Shown: piece by piece, positions 50,511-59,291 of the stretch | How positions within the stretch are numbered: position 1 is the stretch's first letter | Layout: each line of letters begins with the position of its first letter | From: Gemmatimonadota bacterium | GTDB lineage: Bacteria > GCA-2686955 | Length of the DNA stretch: 64,000 bases | Assembly: GCA_002686955.1 (NCBI GenBank) | Contig: NYZA01000143.1 | Span: forward strand, 1 to 64,000 | Direction of reading: 5' to 3' | Made by a program: the position numbers and the translations under genes | Notes under the pieces: model-generated | What the model saw: the letters and a program-made list of their open reading frames with translations, nothing else | What the model was told of the DNA's origin: nothing | Databases searched by the model: none

Positions 50511-51857
50511 TCACGAGGGCGCGAATGCCATGCGTTCATGAACCATGGCCAGCGTTCTGTAGAGCAAATGCGCGGATTTCGAGTAGGGAGTTGTCAGGAA
50601 AAGACAGAGCACGGCACCCAGGTGAACCACGTAGAGCGCGCAGTTGAGAGCGGTGGGCAGAAAGAACCGCCCGGCTTCAACGAACACACCCGAGAAGATC
50701 ACCAGAGCTACGATGCTCAAGAAAAAACTGTCGAACGCCGTGGACGCACCAGATTCGGATTCCTTCGCGAGTCGATTGCGCACCAGCATGATACCATCGA
50801 CGACCAGGAAGATCGCCGAGAGGTTGCCGAGTAGCTTGAAGGGGTGCTCCAGCGGCAAGGGCATGATCTCCCCCATGCCGTATATCTCTACGATCAGCAG
50901 GCCGGAGGTCACGGCGGCACCGATGAACCCCCACACCAGCGCCAGGTGACCTGTCTTTCGATTGTGGGCCGTTCCACAGTCGCCGAATCGCCGGTGCGTA
51001 CCGATCTCAACCAAGACCGGCCAGAGACTCGCCAGAAACGAGCCCTGTCGCGATCCGGCGCCATCGAGCCCCGTCCAGAATCGCCACCCGCTCCGCCAGA
51101 GCGCCGCCGCCACAAGACCCGCGGTAGGGAAGAACACGGCATAGATCAAACTGTGCGGAACGAAGAGCTCGTATGCGAAATCGCCATGCGGAAAAGGAGC
51201 CCGCGGCACGGCGAGGTGTCCGGTGATCGCCAGTGATGCCACGAAGAAAAGGATCGGTACGCTCAAGAGAACCGGCCAAGTCACGTTGGCCTTGGCCACG
51301 AGACGGCCCAGCACCGCCGGCACGGCCAATCTCTCGATTACCTTGGCTCTCACCGCCTGAAGCACATCCCCCGGGCGCGCGTTCTTGGGACACCTGGAAG
51401 TGCAGTCGTTGCATTGGTGACAAAGCCATATCGCCGGATCGGCTGCGAGCTCATCCATCAGTCCCCAACGAGCGAGCTGTACTTGCCGTCTGGGAGAGGC
51501 GATCTCCGCGGTCGTCAGATCGCAGACCGCCGTGCAGGTACCACACTGGCAACACTTCGTGATCGACTCGCCCCCTCCGGAGCGAATCGCCTTCCGATTC
51601 GCGGCGATCACTTCCGTCTCGGTCATCAAGCGAATGCGCGGGTTCCGTTCGATGCGCCCAACATTGATCTCCATCCCACAAAGAGGTGGACAGAGTTTGG
51701 GGAAGTAGTTGTGATTCCGCAGGACGCGCCCCCCGATCGAGGGCTCGCGTTCGATGAGGACAACATCGTGGCCGGCGTCGGCGGCCTCCAGGGCCGTCGT
51801 TACTCCTGCGATCCCTGCTCCGATCGTAAGGATGGATCTCGATGCCGGTGTGGTCAC
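50511..51857 (-). pseudogene. In-frame fusion of a qmoA 5' part to most of qmoC
   Basis: Residues 1-85 are the start of QmoA: FAD Rossmann motif ILTIGAGIAGVTTALEAADA and YFPKLCPPLCGMEINVGRIE. From about residue 86 the protein is QmoC: ITKCCQCGTCTAVCDLT, RWGLMDELAADPAIWLCHQC then NDCTSRCPKNARPGDVL, giving two [4Fe-4S] motifs. About six membrane helices of the NarI-like cytochrome b part follow to the normal end. The rest of qmoA, all of qmoB and the qmoC start are missing. The Qmo complex passes electrons between menaquinol and APS reductase. The 448-residue chimera is open throughout but unlikely to perform this role. It starts 15 bp from the IS element end. Confidence 0.8.
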
Positions 51858-51872
51858 GGAGAACTCCCTAGC

Positions 51873-53188
51873 TGAAGTTTCCCGGATCCGTCATGCAGCC
51901 ATCTTGACCAGGATAGATAGAAACGAGTTTTTGTGCCGAATGCGTTCATCAGGGCAAAGTGTTCGTAAATCAGATGGTTTCACGGCGTCGGTAAACTGTC
52001 TTCTGGCGTCAAAGAATGCGTAGAACCGTCGCGTTGTTGCGTTGTGCAGCCGTGCGGGAGTTTGCGCCGTTTGATCGGTGTGGATCCAGGTTAGAGTGGC
52101 TGCCATCATGCAGAAGTGGAGGTGATTGGTCACCGCCACGGGGTTCCTGGTTTGGCTTCTTGCGCTGCCGATCTCCTGCTTCAGCTCCTTGAAGGCGGCC
52201 TCGATCTTCCAACGGGCAGCATAGTATTCGATGACTTGCTCCACCGTCAGGTTGAGGTCGGTGGTGAAGAGCGCAACCCAGGAGGTTTTGCGGTAGATCC
52301 ATTCGGTGACGGCGAGGATAGTGCCTTGGTCGAAGGCGCGCGCAACGGCAATGAGCATCTCCCGTGCCTGTTCGATCTTGGTCTGAAACGTCACCGGGGT
52401 ACGGCCAACTGTCATCTTCGCCGCGGCAATGGCCTTCTTGGAGTGATAGAAGCGGAAGGCAAGGGGCAGGCATGCCCAGCCTCCCTTGATAGGCTTCAAG
52501 AGACCGATGGTCACGATGAGCTGCGCCCAGGCGTACCGCGTTTGGTTAGCTTTGGCAGCGTGGTCAAAGAACCACTCGCAGCCGAAGATCTTCCTGCCGG
52601 TCTTGGGGTTGATGCTGTCATCAATGGCGACAAGCAACCGCTCATCAACGTATGGAGATGGGATCATCATCCATACCGTGCTCCAGAGCTCCGCCCAGCG
52701 CAGCTTCGGTGGGGCCATAAACGTGTAGTAGCGGCGGAGGCTCACGCTCTCACCGAAGACCCAATGCAGAGCTCGAAGGAGATTTGAGGTACGTGCTGTC
52801 GAGAAGGGCATGATGATGGCCAGCATCGTCGAAACGAACCAGCGCGCCCTTTCACTACCGTTACGAGATGCTGGGAAAACCATACTCAAAGGACGAAGCA
52901 GATCGGCTACACTGGCCATGGAACGGGGCATCTCTTATGGTGTTGGCTGTCTTTTGTTCTCACGTAAGACATCACCACATACGAGGTTCCCGTTCCACAC
53001 CCCTGTCCGCTGTGACGGCGCCGACGCAGCGTGCCGATCGTAGCGCCGTGCCGCGCCACACACCAAACACGTGGCCGCTAAATAGGACGCAAAAGCCTGG
53101 CGACACTATATGCGTTCACAAGTGCCGCGATCTGCAACTGCGTCAATTATATTGTGTCGCTACACGGCCACGGAACCGTGAAACTTCA
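51873..53188 (-). mobile_element. IS4-superfamily insertion sequence
   Basis: The 1316-bp element is bounded by 19-bp imperfect inverted repeats: TGAAGTTTCCCGGATCCGT (51873-51891) and the complement of TGAAGTTTCACGGTTCCGT (53170-53188), two mismatches. It carries one intact transposase gene. The flanking bases (ACTCCCTAGC on the left, ATCAAGAGGA on the right) show no target duplication, which suggests that sequence next to the element was deleted or that two copies recombined. It interrupts the sulfate-reduction island between qmoA and dsrN. The 240 bp between the transposase start and the right repeat hold nothing else recognisable. Confidence 0.85.
51891..52931 (-). CDS. DDE transposase (IS4/IS701-like)
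   Basis: The 346-residue protein contains a DDE fold: first Asp in LLVAIDDSINPKTGRKIFG, second Asp in ALFTTDLNLTVEQ, and the Glu in YYAARWKIEAAFKELKQEIG, which matches the Y-R-E-K signature of IS4-family enzymes. The reading frame is intact, so the element may be active. The stop codon lies inside the left inverted repeat, as in many compact insertion sequences. Confidence 0.88.
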   Translation of the reverse strand: MPRSMASVADLLRPLSMVFPASRNGSERARWFVSTMLAIIMPFSTARTSNLLRALHWVFGESVSLRRYYTFMAPPKLRWAELWSTVWMMIPSPYVDERLLVAIDDSINPKTGRKIFGCEWFFDHAAKANQTRYAWAQLIVTIGLLKPIKGGWACLPLAFRFYHSKKAIAAAKMTVGRTPVTFQTKIEQAREMLIAVARAFDQGTILAVTEWIYRKTSWVALFTTDLNLTVEQVIEYYAARWKIEAAFKELKQEIGSARSQTRNPVAVTNHLHFCMMAATLTWIHTDQTAQTPARLHNATTRRFYAFFDARRQFTDAVKPSDLRTLCPDERIRHKNSFLSILVKMAA

Positions 53189-53777
53189 ATCAAGAGGATC
53201 GCACTCGACGGCCCATCTCGCGAGATTGACCGACACATCGGTCGTGCTGGTCGTCGACGTATCGAAGTCGACACGTACGGTTGCCGCCCAAGTGCTCGGC
53301 TGCCGAGAGCTGGAACCGGATTTGCAGCTCCGGGGCGTCATCCTCAATCGTGTCGGCACCAGTCGTCAGGAGAAGGTGATTCGAGAGGCGATCGCCATCG
53401 AGACCGGATTGCCAGTCCTCGGCGCGATTCCCCGACTCGAAAGAGAGCTGCTACCCAGCAGATATCTCGGTTTGGTCACCGCGTTCGAGCACCCGAGAAT
53501 GACGGAGGTTCTCGGTAAACTGGCCACGCTTGCCGAAGAGCGGATCGATCTCTCGCAACTGCTCGAAGTCGCGCGCTCCGCGCCAACTCTTGCGCGGCTG
53601 GCGCCGCATCGTTCACACACCAGTGTTTCCAAGCCGGTCAACATCGGCGTCCTCAGAGATCGTGCGTTCTCCTTTTACTATCCGGAGAATCTCGAAGCGA
53701 TCGCGGGGAGCGGCGCGGAGCTGATCGAGATCTCGCCGCTCCGGGACTCCACGCTGCCCGCGATCGATGCACTCTAC
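53189..53777 (+). pseudogene. dsrN (cobyrinate a,c-diamide synthase-like siroheme amidase), both ends lost
   Basis: The frame encodes the middle of a CbiA/DsrN protein: STAHLARLTDTSVVLVVDVS, GVILNRVGTSRQEKV, GLPVLGAIPRLERELLPSRY then LGLV, and NIGVLRDRAFSFYYPENLEA. The ATP-binding N-terminus is cut off by the insertion sequence. Homology stops at DALY (53777), just before the expected GGG-rich glutaminase motif, and the frame runs on with unrelated codons. DsrN amidates siroheme for the dissimilatory sulfite reductase; dsrAB and dsrD, its usual neighbours, are missing. Confidence 0.75.
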
Positions 53778-53847
53778 GCTATCTGCACGCGCTCGGAACC
53801 CCGGAATGGGCTCCAAGCATGGCGCGAGCCGCCGCGGGAGGCTGGCG

Positions 53848-54096
53848 ATGAACGACGAATCGGGCACCAACGCTCTCACCGCACCCGCGGTCGTGCTGGC
53901 CGTGGCGGAAGAGAATCCCACGCTTCTGGTTCCGGTGATCCCGGACCTTGTGCGCCTCAGCGCGGATGAGGATCTGCGTCCGGATCTCGCGTCCGCCCTG
54001 TCCATCGTCGTCGATCGATGTCCGGGCGAGCTTGGTCGCTCTCTGACCGATGCAGTGAACACGGAACTCAGGAGGAGAGGTCGACGTCATGCCTAG
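53848..54096 (+). CDS. Small helical protein, HEAT-like
   Basis: This 82-residue open frame starts at an ATG that overlaps the TGA of a short unrelated frame end (codons to 53851 reading RYLHALGTPEWAPSMARAAA then GGWR-stop, gene unknown). The sequence (VPVIPDLVRLSADEDLRPDL then ASALSIVVDRCPGELG) looks like one or two HEAT-type alpha-alpha repeats. Its stop overlaps the start of the TPR gene, suggesting co-translation. No function known; it could be an accessory of the dsr operon. Confidence 0.5.
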   Translation: MNDESGTNALTAPAVVLAVAEENPTLLVPVIPDLVRLSADEDLRPDLASALSIVVDRCPGELGRSLTDAVNTELRRRGRRHA

Positions 54097-54673
54097 TGGA
54101 CGAACCGGGAAGATCCCCGGCCTCGAGCAAGCCGTCCGGGCGCGACCGGAATCCGCGCAAGCTCATTTCAAGCTCGGAACCGCGTTCAAGGAACTGGGGC
54201 AGCTCACGAAAGCCGAGGAGGCCTTGCGCAAGGCGACGGAACTGGATCCATCGATGTACGAGGCGTGGGTGAATCTGGGGGGCGTGCTCTTCGCACGGTG
54301 GGATTTCGCGGGTAGCGTCGAGGCCAACCGCAAGGCCGTCGAGTGCGATCCGGAATGCGTCCGGGGACACTACAACTTGGGGCTCGGGCATCTGTACCTC
54401 AACCGCCCCGAGGAGATGGTCGAGAGCTTCAAGCGAGTTGTGGAGTTGGACAAGGAGAATGCCGGAGGTCACCACCACCTGGCGATCGTCCAAAACGCGC
54501 TTGGCGATCTGAACCAAGCGATCATCAGTCTGGAAAGAGCCAAATCGCTCGGATTCTCTCCAGACCCTTCATTCATCAAAGAGATCGAGAAAGCTCTGTC
54601 CCGTCGCGAAAGCGAAGGCGGAGTCGTCTCGTTCGAAATAGACAACCACCCCAGAGAAGACAGCTCGGATTGA
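54089..54673 (+). CDS. TPR-repeat protein in the dsr cluster
   Basis: The 194-residue protein is built of about four tetratricopeptide repeats: AHFKLGTAFKELGQLTKAEE then ALRKATELDP, YEAWVNLGGVLFARWDFAGS, GHYNLGLGHLYLNRPEEMVE, HHHLAIVQNALGDLNQAIIS. There is no signal peptide, so it probably scaffolds cytoplasmic proteins. The start overlaps the previous stop and dsrC follows 16 bp later, so it may assist DsrC or the membrane DsrMK complex; inference only. Confidence 0.75.
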   Translation: MPSGRTGKIPGLEQAVRARPESAQAHFKLGTAFKELGQLTKAEEALRKATELDPSMYEAWVNLGGVLFARWDFAGSVEANRKAVECDPECVRGHYNLGLGHLYLNRPEEMVESFKRVVELDKENAGGHHHLAIVQNALGDLNQAIISLERAKSLGFSPDPSFIKEIEKALSRRESEGGVVSFEIDNHPREDSSD

Positions 54674-54689
54674 GCAAAGGAGATCACTC

Positions 54690-55007
54690 GTGGCGGATTT
54701 TCAAGTTGGCGACTACACCATCGAGATCGACGAAGACGGTTTCATTCAGGAACCGGACCGTTGGGACGAGGCCGTGGCCCTGGCGCTGGCGGGAACGGAA
54801 GGAGTATCCGACCTCACGGACGACCACTGGAAGGTCGTCAATTTCCTGCGTGAGTACTACATCGAGTTCGGCGTGGCTCCGATGATTCGCAAACTCTGCA
54901 AGGCCACCGGCTTCAAGCTGAAGGAGATCTACGATCTCTTCCCCTCGGGCCCCGCCAAGGGTGCCTGCAAGGTCGCGGGTCTGCCCAAACCGACGGGCTG
55001 CGTCTAA
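54690..55007 (+). CDS. dsrC: DsrC sulfur-carrier protein
   Basis: The 105-residue protein has FQVGDYTIEIDEDGFIQEPD, EYYIEFGVAPMIRKLCKATG and the C-terminal arm KGACKVAGLPKPTGCV. Both redox cysteines are present: Cys104 second from the end and Cys93 eleven residues before it. That distinguishes true DsrC from TusE. In sulfate reducers DsrC accepts sulfite-derived sulfur from DsrAB as a trisulfide that DsrMKJOP reduces. It is the only apparently intact dsr gene here; DsrC can also act in sulfur transfer or regulation. GTG start with AAAGGAG upstream. Confidence 0.95.
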   Translation: MADFQVGDYTIEIDEDGFIQEPDRWDEAVALALAGTEGVSDLTDDHWKVVNFLREYYIEFGVAPMIRKLCKATGFKLKEIYDLFPSGPAKGACKVAGLPKPTGCV

Positions 55008-55109
55008 CGCGAGTGCGCGCGCCCCGGCAATCCGGTGTTGGTGGAGCGAGCCGCCCACCAAACGATTCCGGGCGTAGCGTCCCGCCGGCGGACGGAAACC
55101 GAGCTTTGA

Positions 55110-55922
55110 TCGCCATGGCCGAGGAACATCCAACAGCTCACGCTGCCGTGGATCAAGCCAAATTCCGTCGACAACCCACACGGCAGCGGCGGTGTTTGGG
55201 CGCGCCTGGCTCTTGAGGTGTTGCTTTTCCGATCGCTTTTTCGCAACACGAGTACGACGGTGCGCCCCGACGGCACGGTTCTTCACACTCCCTCCAAATA
55301 GTTGTGGGCGGCTTCCCTCGGCTTCCATTGGTGTTTCCTCGTAGTGGTGATCAGGCACATGGGCTTCTTCACCGACCCGGTTCCCCGAGTAGTCAGTTCT
55401 CTTTCCGGACTGGACGGATTCCTCGATATCGGCGTACCGGGTCTGCTCTTATCCGGTGCCTTCCTCTTCGCCGCCACGCTCTTTCTCCTCGGACGAAGGC
55501 TCTTCTCCGCGCAGCTTCGTTACATCTCCCTTCCGGCGGACTACTTCCCTCTCTTCTTGATCGTATCGATCGCCGCCACCGGTCTCGCCCTGCGGCATCT
55601 CGCAAAGACCGATATCGCTTCGGCGAAGGCGATGATCATGGGACTCGTCACATTCGCGCCGGCTTCGGGCGCGGAGCTCCACTGGCTCCTATATGCGCAT
55701 CTGTTCCTCGTTTGCGTGCTCTTCGCCTATTTCCCATTCAGCAAGCTCATGCACGCCGGAGGAGTGTTCCTGAGCCCCACTCGGAACCTCGCCAACGACA
55801 ACCGGGCGACGCGCCACATCAATCCATGGAATCCGCCATTCGAGGTCTACAGCTACGAGCAGTACGAAGACCAGTTCCGAGACAAGATGAAGGCGGCCGG
55901 AATCCCGGTAGAGAAGGAGTAG
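55110..55922 (+). pseudogene. dsrM (cytochrome b subunit), 5'-truncated with an in-frame amber codon
   Basis: The frame reads LPWIKPNSVDNPHGSGGVWA then RLALEVLLFRSLFRNTST and SK, a TAG stop at 55299-55301, then LWAASLGFHWCFLVVVIRH and on to the normal DsrM end (HINPWNPPFEVYSYEQYEDQ). Homologues have an aromatic residue at the TAG position, so a TGG or TAY codon has mutated. An in-frame TGA at 55107 and loss of homology before about 55128 mean the first ~95 residues with heme-ligand helices are also gone. DsrM is the menaquinol-oxidising cytochrome b of the DsrMKJOP complex. A shorter product from 55302 is conceivable but would lack key helices. Confidence 0.8.
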
Positions 55923-55925
55923 GCG

Positions 55926-56298
55926 ATGGCACACGAACCACAACCCGACGAGATGGTCTACTACGACCGAGACGAGCTCTCGAACGTGCGAATCGCCCTT
56001 CCCGAAACGGGATGGATGGATACCCCGGTGGATCTGCGGCCCGGGAGCTTCATCTATCCCGCGAAGGGCAAGCACCTCGAATACCTCGGGATGGCGAATC
56101 CCAGGCAATGGGCGCCGGCCGATCAAGACTGGAAGCTGCCCAGCAACTGGAAGGAGATCATCATAGACGGTATCCGTGAGCGCCTGGACAAGTACCGTTC
56201 ATTCCAAGTGTTCATGGATATCTGCGTTCGTTGCGGCGCCTGCTCCGACAAGTGTCACTTCTACATCGGAGGCGGCGATCCAAAGAACATGCCTATTC
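55926..56298 (+). pseudogene. N-terminal part of dsrK
   Basis: Starting 3 bp after dsrM, the frame encodes the N-terminal domain of DsrK: RPGSFIYPAKGKHLEYLGMA, DQDWKLPSNWKEI, and VFMDICVRCGACSDKCHFYI then GGGDPKNMP with the first [4Fe-4S] motif. Homology ends at about 56298, where dsrP sequence begins in another frame; the dsrK frame drifts to a stop at 56507. The second cluster motif and the catalytic HdrD-like CCG domains are missing. A DsrK C-terminal piece occurs at 49003-49218 on the other strand. Confidence 0.85.
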
Positions 56299-56784
56299 GG
56301 GAGTCGCAGCTACTGGACATTGCTTGGTGTCCTGGCTCTCATGGTTCTCGCCGGATTGTCCTGCTACCTCTACCAGTTGAAGATCGGGCTGACGATTACC
56401 GGCTTGTGCCGGGACGTGCCCTGGGGCTTCTACATCTCGCAGTTCACCTTTCTCGTCGGCATCGCTGCGTCGGCGGTGGTGCTGATGTTGCCGTACTACC
56501 TACATGATTTCAAGGCGTTCGGGAAGATCGTGATCCTGGGCGAGTTTCTGGCGATCTCAGCGGTGATCATGTGCATGCTCTTCATATTCGTGGACATGGG
56601 ACAGCCGACCCGTGTGCTCAATGTTGCTCTCTTCCCGACTCCGAATTCGCTCATGTTTTGGGACATGACGGTTCTCTTCGGCTATCTGGTGCTCAATGTC
56701 GTCATCTCCATGGTGACGTTTCGGGCTGAAATGCAGGGGGTTCAACCGCCAAGATGGATCCGCCCGAAGCTACAGCCGGAATAG
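56299..56784 (+). pseudogene. N-terminal part of dsrP (NrfD-like membrane subunit)
   Basis: From GSRSYWTLLGVLALMVLAGL the frame matches DsrP: CRDVPWGFYISQFTFLVGIA then ASAVVLMLPYYLHD, FGKIVILGEFLAI, VDMGQPTRVLNV and PNSLMFWDMTVLFGY. Its own start codon is lost at the junction with dsrK, and the product stops after about 160 residues (RAEMQGVQPPRWIRPKL) of the usual 380-400, where the sequence passes into the convergent UDP-sugar dehydrogenase gene. Four of about ten helices remain. dsrJ and dsrO, normally between dsrK and dsrP, are absent. Confidence 0.82.
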
Positions 56785-58080
56785 GTGGGGGGACCTGACG
56801 CCACGAAGTGCGTTGCGTGTATCTACCACAACAGGGCCATCGGGCGAGCGCAGCAATGTGTAGTCAAAAGCCTCGTGATCGGTAATCACTACGATACAAT
56901 CCCTGGCGGCGATCTCTTGCCCATCGAAGGCGACGGATTCCAGTTCGACGCTTCCCGCGGCGTAGGTAGGAATCATCGGATCGCTATAGGCAACGTTCGC
57001 CCCCCACTTGGTGAGCTGCTCTATCACATCGAGCGCGGGTGATTCTCGAGAATCGTCCACGTTCGGCTTGTAGGCAACCCCGGCGATCAAGACGCTCGCG
57101 CCGCGCACCGCCTGAGAACGGGAGTTCAGTGCCTCCGCCACTTTAGTAGCGACATAATGAGGCATGCTCGTGTTCACATGTCCCGCCAATTCGATGAATC
57201 GCGCTTCGAACCCATGCTGTCGAGCTTTCCAGGAAAGGTAGAAAGGATCGATAGGAATGCAATGACCACCGAGCCCCGGACCGGGATAGAAAGGGGTGAA
57301 TCCGAATGGTTTTGTAGCCGCCGCCTCGATGACCTCCCAAACATCGATGCCCATCTCGTTGCACATTAGCGCCAATTCGTTTACCAATCCGATGTTGACA
57401 CTTCGAAAAGTGTTTTCGTGTAGCTTCACCATCTCGGCGACTCTCGTCGATGAGACGGGCACGACATGGTCGACCGTCTTGCGATAGAGGGACTGGGCTA
57501 CGTTGGTGCATGTCGTCGAGTGACCACCAACCACCTTCGGGATGTTGCGTGTGTGAAAACGTGCATTACCGGGGTCCACACGTTCCGGAGAAAACGCCAG
57601 GAAGAAATCCTCAGCGACTCGCAAACCGGTGCTCTCGAGCCTTGGTAGGATCAGCTCGTCGGTCGTACCCGGATAGGTCGTGCTCTCAAGGATCACGAGC
57701 TGACCGGTACGCAGGTGCTTCGCGATCTCCGTGACCGCAGCGGCGATGTACGAGACATCCGGGTCTTTCGTCTTACGGAGCGGTGTCGGCACACATATAT
57801 TTATCGTATCGACGCTTGCGAGCAGCGAGAAGTCCGTGGTTGCGGTCAATCGACCCTCTTCGACCTGGGCGGCGAGGTCCTCGGATGACACATCGCCAAC
57901 GTACGATTCTCCTCTGTTGATCCGCGCACACTTCGTCTCGTCCACATCGAAGCCGAGGACCGACATGCCCGAGCGAGCGAACTCGCATGAGAGCGGAAGT
58001 CCGACGTAACCCAAGCCGATCACTCCACAACGTACTGTTCCGGATTCGATCTTTTCGGTCAGTTCCTGTGCGCGGCTCAT
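56770..58080 (-). CDS. UDP-N-acetyl-hexosamine 6-dehydrogenase (WbpA/WecC family)
   Basis: The 436-residue protein has the nucleotide-sugar dehydrogenase layout: NAD motif CGVIGLGYVGLPLSCEFARS, ICVPTPLRKTKDPDVSYI, ESTTYPGTTDE, SPERVDPGN, GPGLGGHCIPIDPFYLSWKA with the catalytic Cys, and AYKPNVDDSRESPALDV. GGHCIPIDPFYLSWKA is typical of enzymes oxidising UDP-GlcNAc or UDP-ManNAc to the uronic acid for surface polysaccharide. Its start overlaps the stop of the upstream receiver protein gene, an unusual coupling of signalling with polysaccharide synthesis. Confidence 0.92.
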   Translation of the reverse strand: MSRAQELTEKIESGTVRCGVIGLGYVGLPLSCEFARSGMSVLGFDVDETKCARINRGESYVGDVSSEDLAAQVEEGRLTATTDFSLLASVDTINICVPTPLRKTKDPDVSYIAAAVTEIAKHLRTGQLVILESTTYPGTTDELILPRLESTGLRVAEDFFLAFSPERVDPGNARFHTRNIPKVVGGHSTTCTNVAQSLYRKTVDHVVPVSSTRVAEMVKLHENTFRSVNIGLVNELALMCNEMGIDVWEVIEAAATKPFGFTPFYPGPGLGGHCIPIDPFYLSWKARQHGFEARFIELAGHVNTSMPHYVATKVAEALNSRSQAVRGASVLIAGVAYKPNVDDSRESPALDVIEQLTKWGANVAYSDPMIPTYAAGSVELESVAFDGQEIAARDCIVVITDHEAFDYTLLRSPDGPVVVDTRNALRGVRSPHLFRL

Positions 58081-59291
58081 GGGGCGTTCTCTTTTGATTG
58101 TTTCGGTGGTTTCTCGTGGTCGGTCCGCTCAAACGAGAGTGAGCGATGGATATCGATCATTTGGACTCCGCCAGCGTACTGGGTCGTGACGACATTGGCC
58201 AAGCCGGCGAGCTTCTTGGTAATCTCTCTGATGCGAAGGCTCTCGCGCTCGATGCTCTGAAGCTTGCGGATGATATCCGCATTTGCATCTGGGTGTTTGC
58301 GGAGAAGTAGATCGGCATTACCCATGATCGAGCAGAGCGGGTTGTTGATCTCATGGTTGATACTAACCGCGGCTTCCGTAACGGCCGCAAGCCGCTGAAC
58401 CCGAACGAGCTCATCTTGCTTCTCTCGCAATGCGCGCATCGCGGCGGAGGTGGCCTTGTACTGCCGCAGCAACTCCTTGTTCGACAACCAGAGACGTGCC
58501 ATCAGTTGCCGATTCTCGCTCTTGAGACGGTTTCTCACCCAAGCCTCTTCGAGAAAAGCCTCCAGCTTTCGGTGCTCCAACGGCTTGGTCAGATACTCGT
58601 CGGCGCCGATCTTCATCGCCTCGACCGCGACCTTCTCCGACCCGAACGCCGTCATCATGACGACGAGAGCGTCCGGATCGTCCCTTCTGATCGCCTTTAG
58701 AACCTCGAGTCCGTTGGGGGCCGGGATCTGTATGTCGAGCAAGACGACGTCGGGTCGAAACGATCGGAAAAGCTCGAGGGCGCTTGCACCGTCCGCGGCG
58801 TGAGAGACGGTGTACATTTCATGTCCAAGCCGAAGGCGAACCAGCTCGGCATTGTATTCGTTGTCCTCGACCAAGAGCAGTTTCCGCCTCTTCGATTCGT
58901 CCGAATCCACATCACCCGGGCGGAGAAGGGACCGGGCGACTCGCTCGAGCTCTCTGAGATCGACGGGCTTCGGCAGCGAGGCATCTACCGCGAGCTCCTC
59001 CTCACTCACGAGCGTGTCATCGATCAAGAGGGGAGAAACGACCATGATCGGCACCCGCTGGTTTCGCCCCTTCTTGCGAGCCCTCTCGATCACCTCGAAT
59101 CCGGACAGGCCATCGAGCATCAGGTCGAGAACGAGGAGGTCGAAGGGGTCGCTCATCAGCGCGGCCAGGCCCGCCTGACCGTCGACGAAGGGGATCACGT
59201 CGGCAGGGAGCCGCTTCAGAACCGCCGCCGTAGCCCCCACGGACTCTCCATCTCCGTCGATCAGACAGATCCGGAATCTTCTACTCTCCAT
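58077..59291 (-). CDS. Tandem receiver protein with C-terminal HisKA-like domain, no ATPase domain
   Basis: The 404-residue protein has receiver 1 (residues about 7-125; LLVLDLMLDGLSGFEV, LPKPVD), receiver 2 (about 137-255; LLVEDNEYNAE, VLLDIQIPAPNGLEV, LTKPLE), a coiled coil (RQLMARLWLSNKELLRQYKA) and a dimerisation/phospho-acceptor helix pair with SINHEINNPLCSIMGNADLL. The HATPase_c domain is absent and the protein ends naturally soon after VQMIDIHRSL. It may therefore act as a phosphorelay hub receiving phosphate from separate kinases. It is coupled to the UDP-sugar dehydrogenase gene by a 4-bp overlap, and divergent from the FapA gene (228 bp of unassigned DNA between them). Confidence 0.85.
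   Translation of the reverse strand: MESRRFRICLIDGDGESVGATAAVLKRLPADVIPFVDGQAGLAALMSDPFDLLVLDLMLDGLSGFEVIERARKKGRNQRVPIMVVSPLLIDDTLVSEEELAVDASLPKPVDLRELERVARSLLRPGDVDSDESKRRKLLLVEDNEYNAELVRLRLGHEMYTVSHAADGASALELFRSFRPDVVLLDIQIPAPNGLEVLKAIRRDDPDALVVMMTAFGSEKVAVEAMKIGADEYLTKPLEHRKLEAFLEEAWVRNRLKSENRQLMARLWLSNKELLRQYKATSAAMRALREKQDELVRVQRLAAVTEAAVSINHEINNPLCSIMGNADLLLRKHPDANADIIRKLQSIERESLRIREITKKLAGLANVVTTQYAGGVQMIDIHRSLSFERTDHEKPPKQSKENAP

Noticed and set aside
49219-55301. TAG as a recoded sense codon (TAG between sat and the dsrK tail, and TAG inside dsrM)
   Set aside because: TAG is the normal terminator of several intact genes here (for example at 1808, 2792, 35346 and 40257), and sat has its natural length before its TAG. 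A mutation in dsrM and a deletion behind sat explain the data better.
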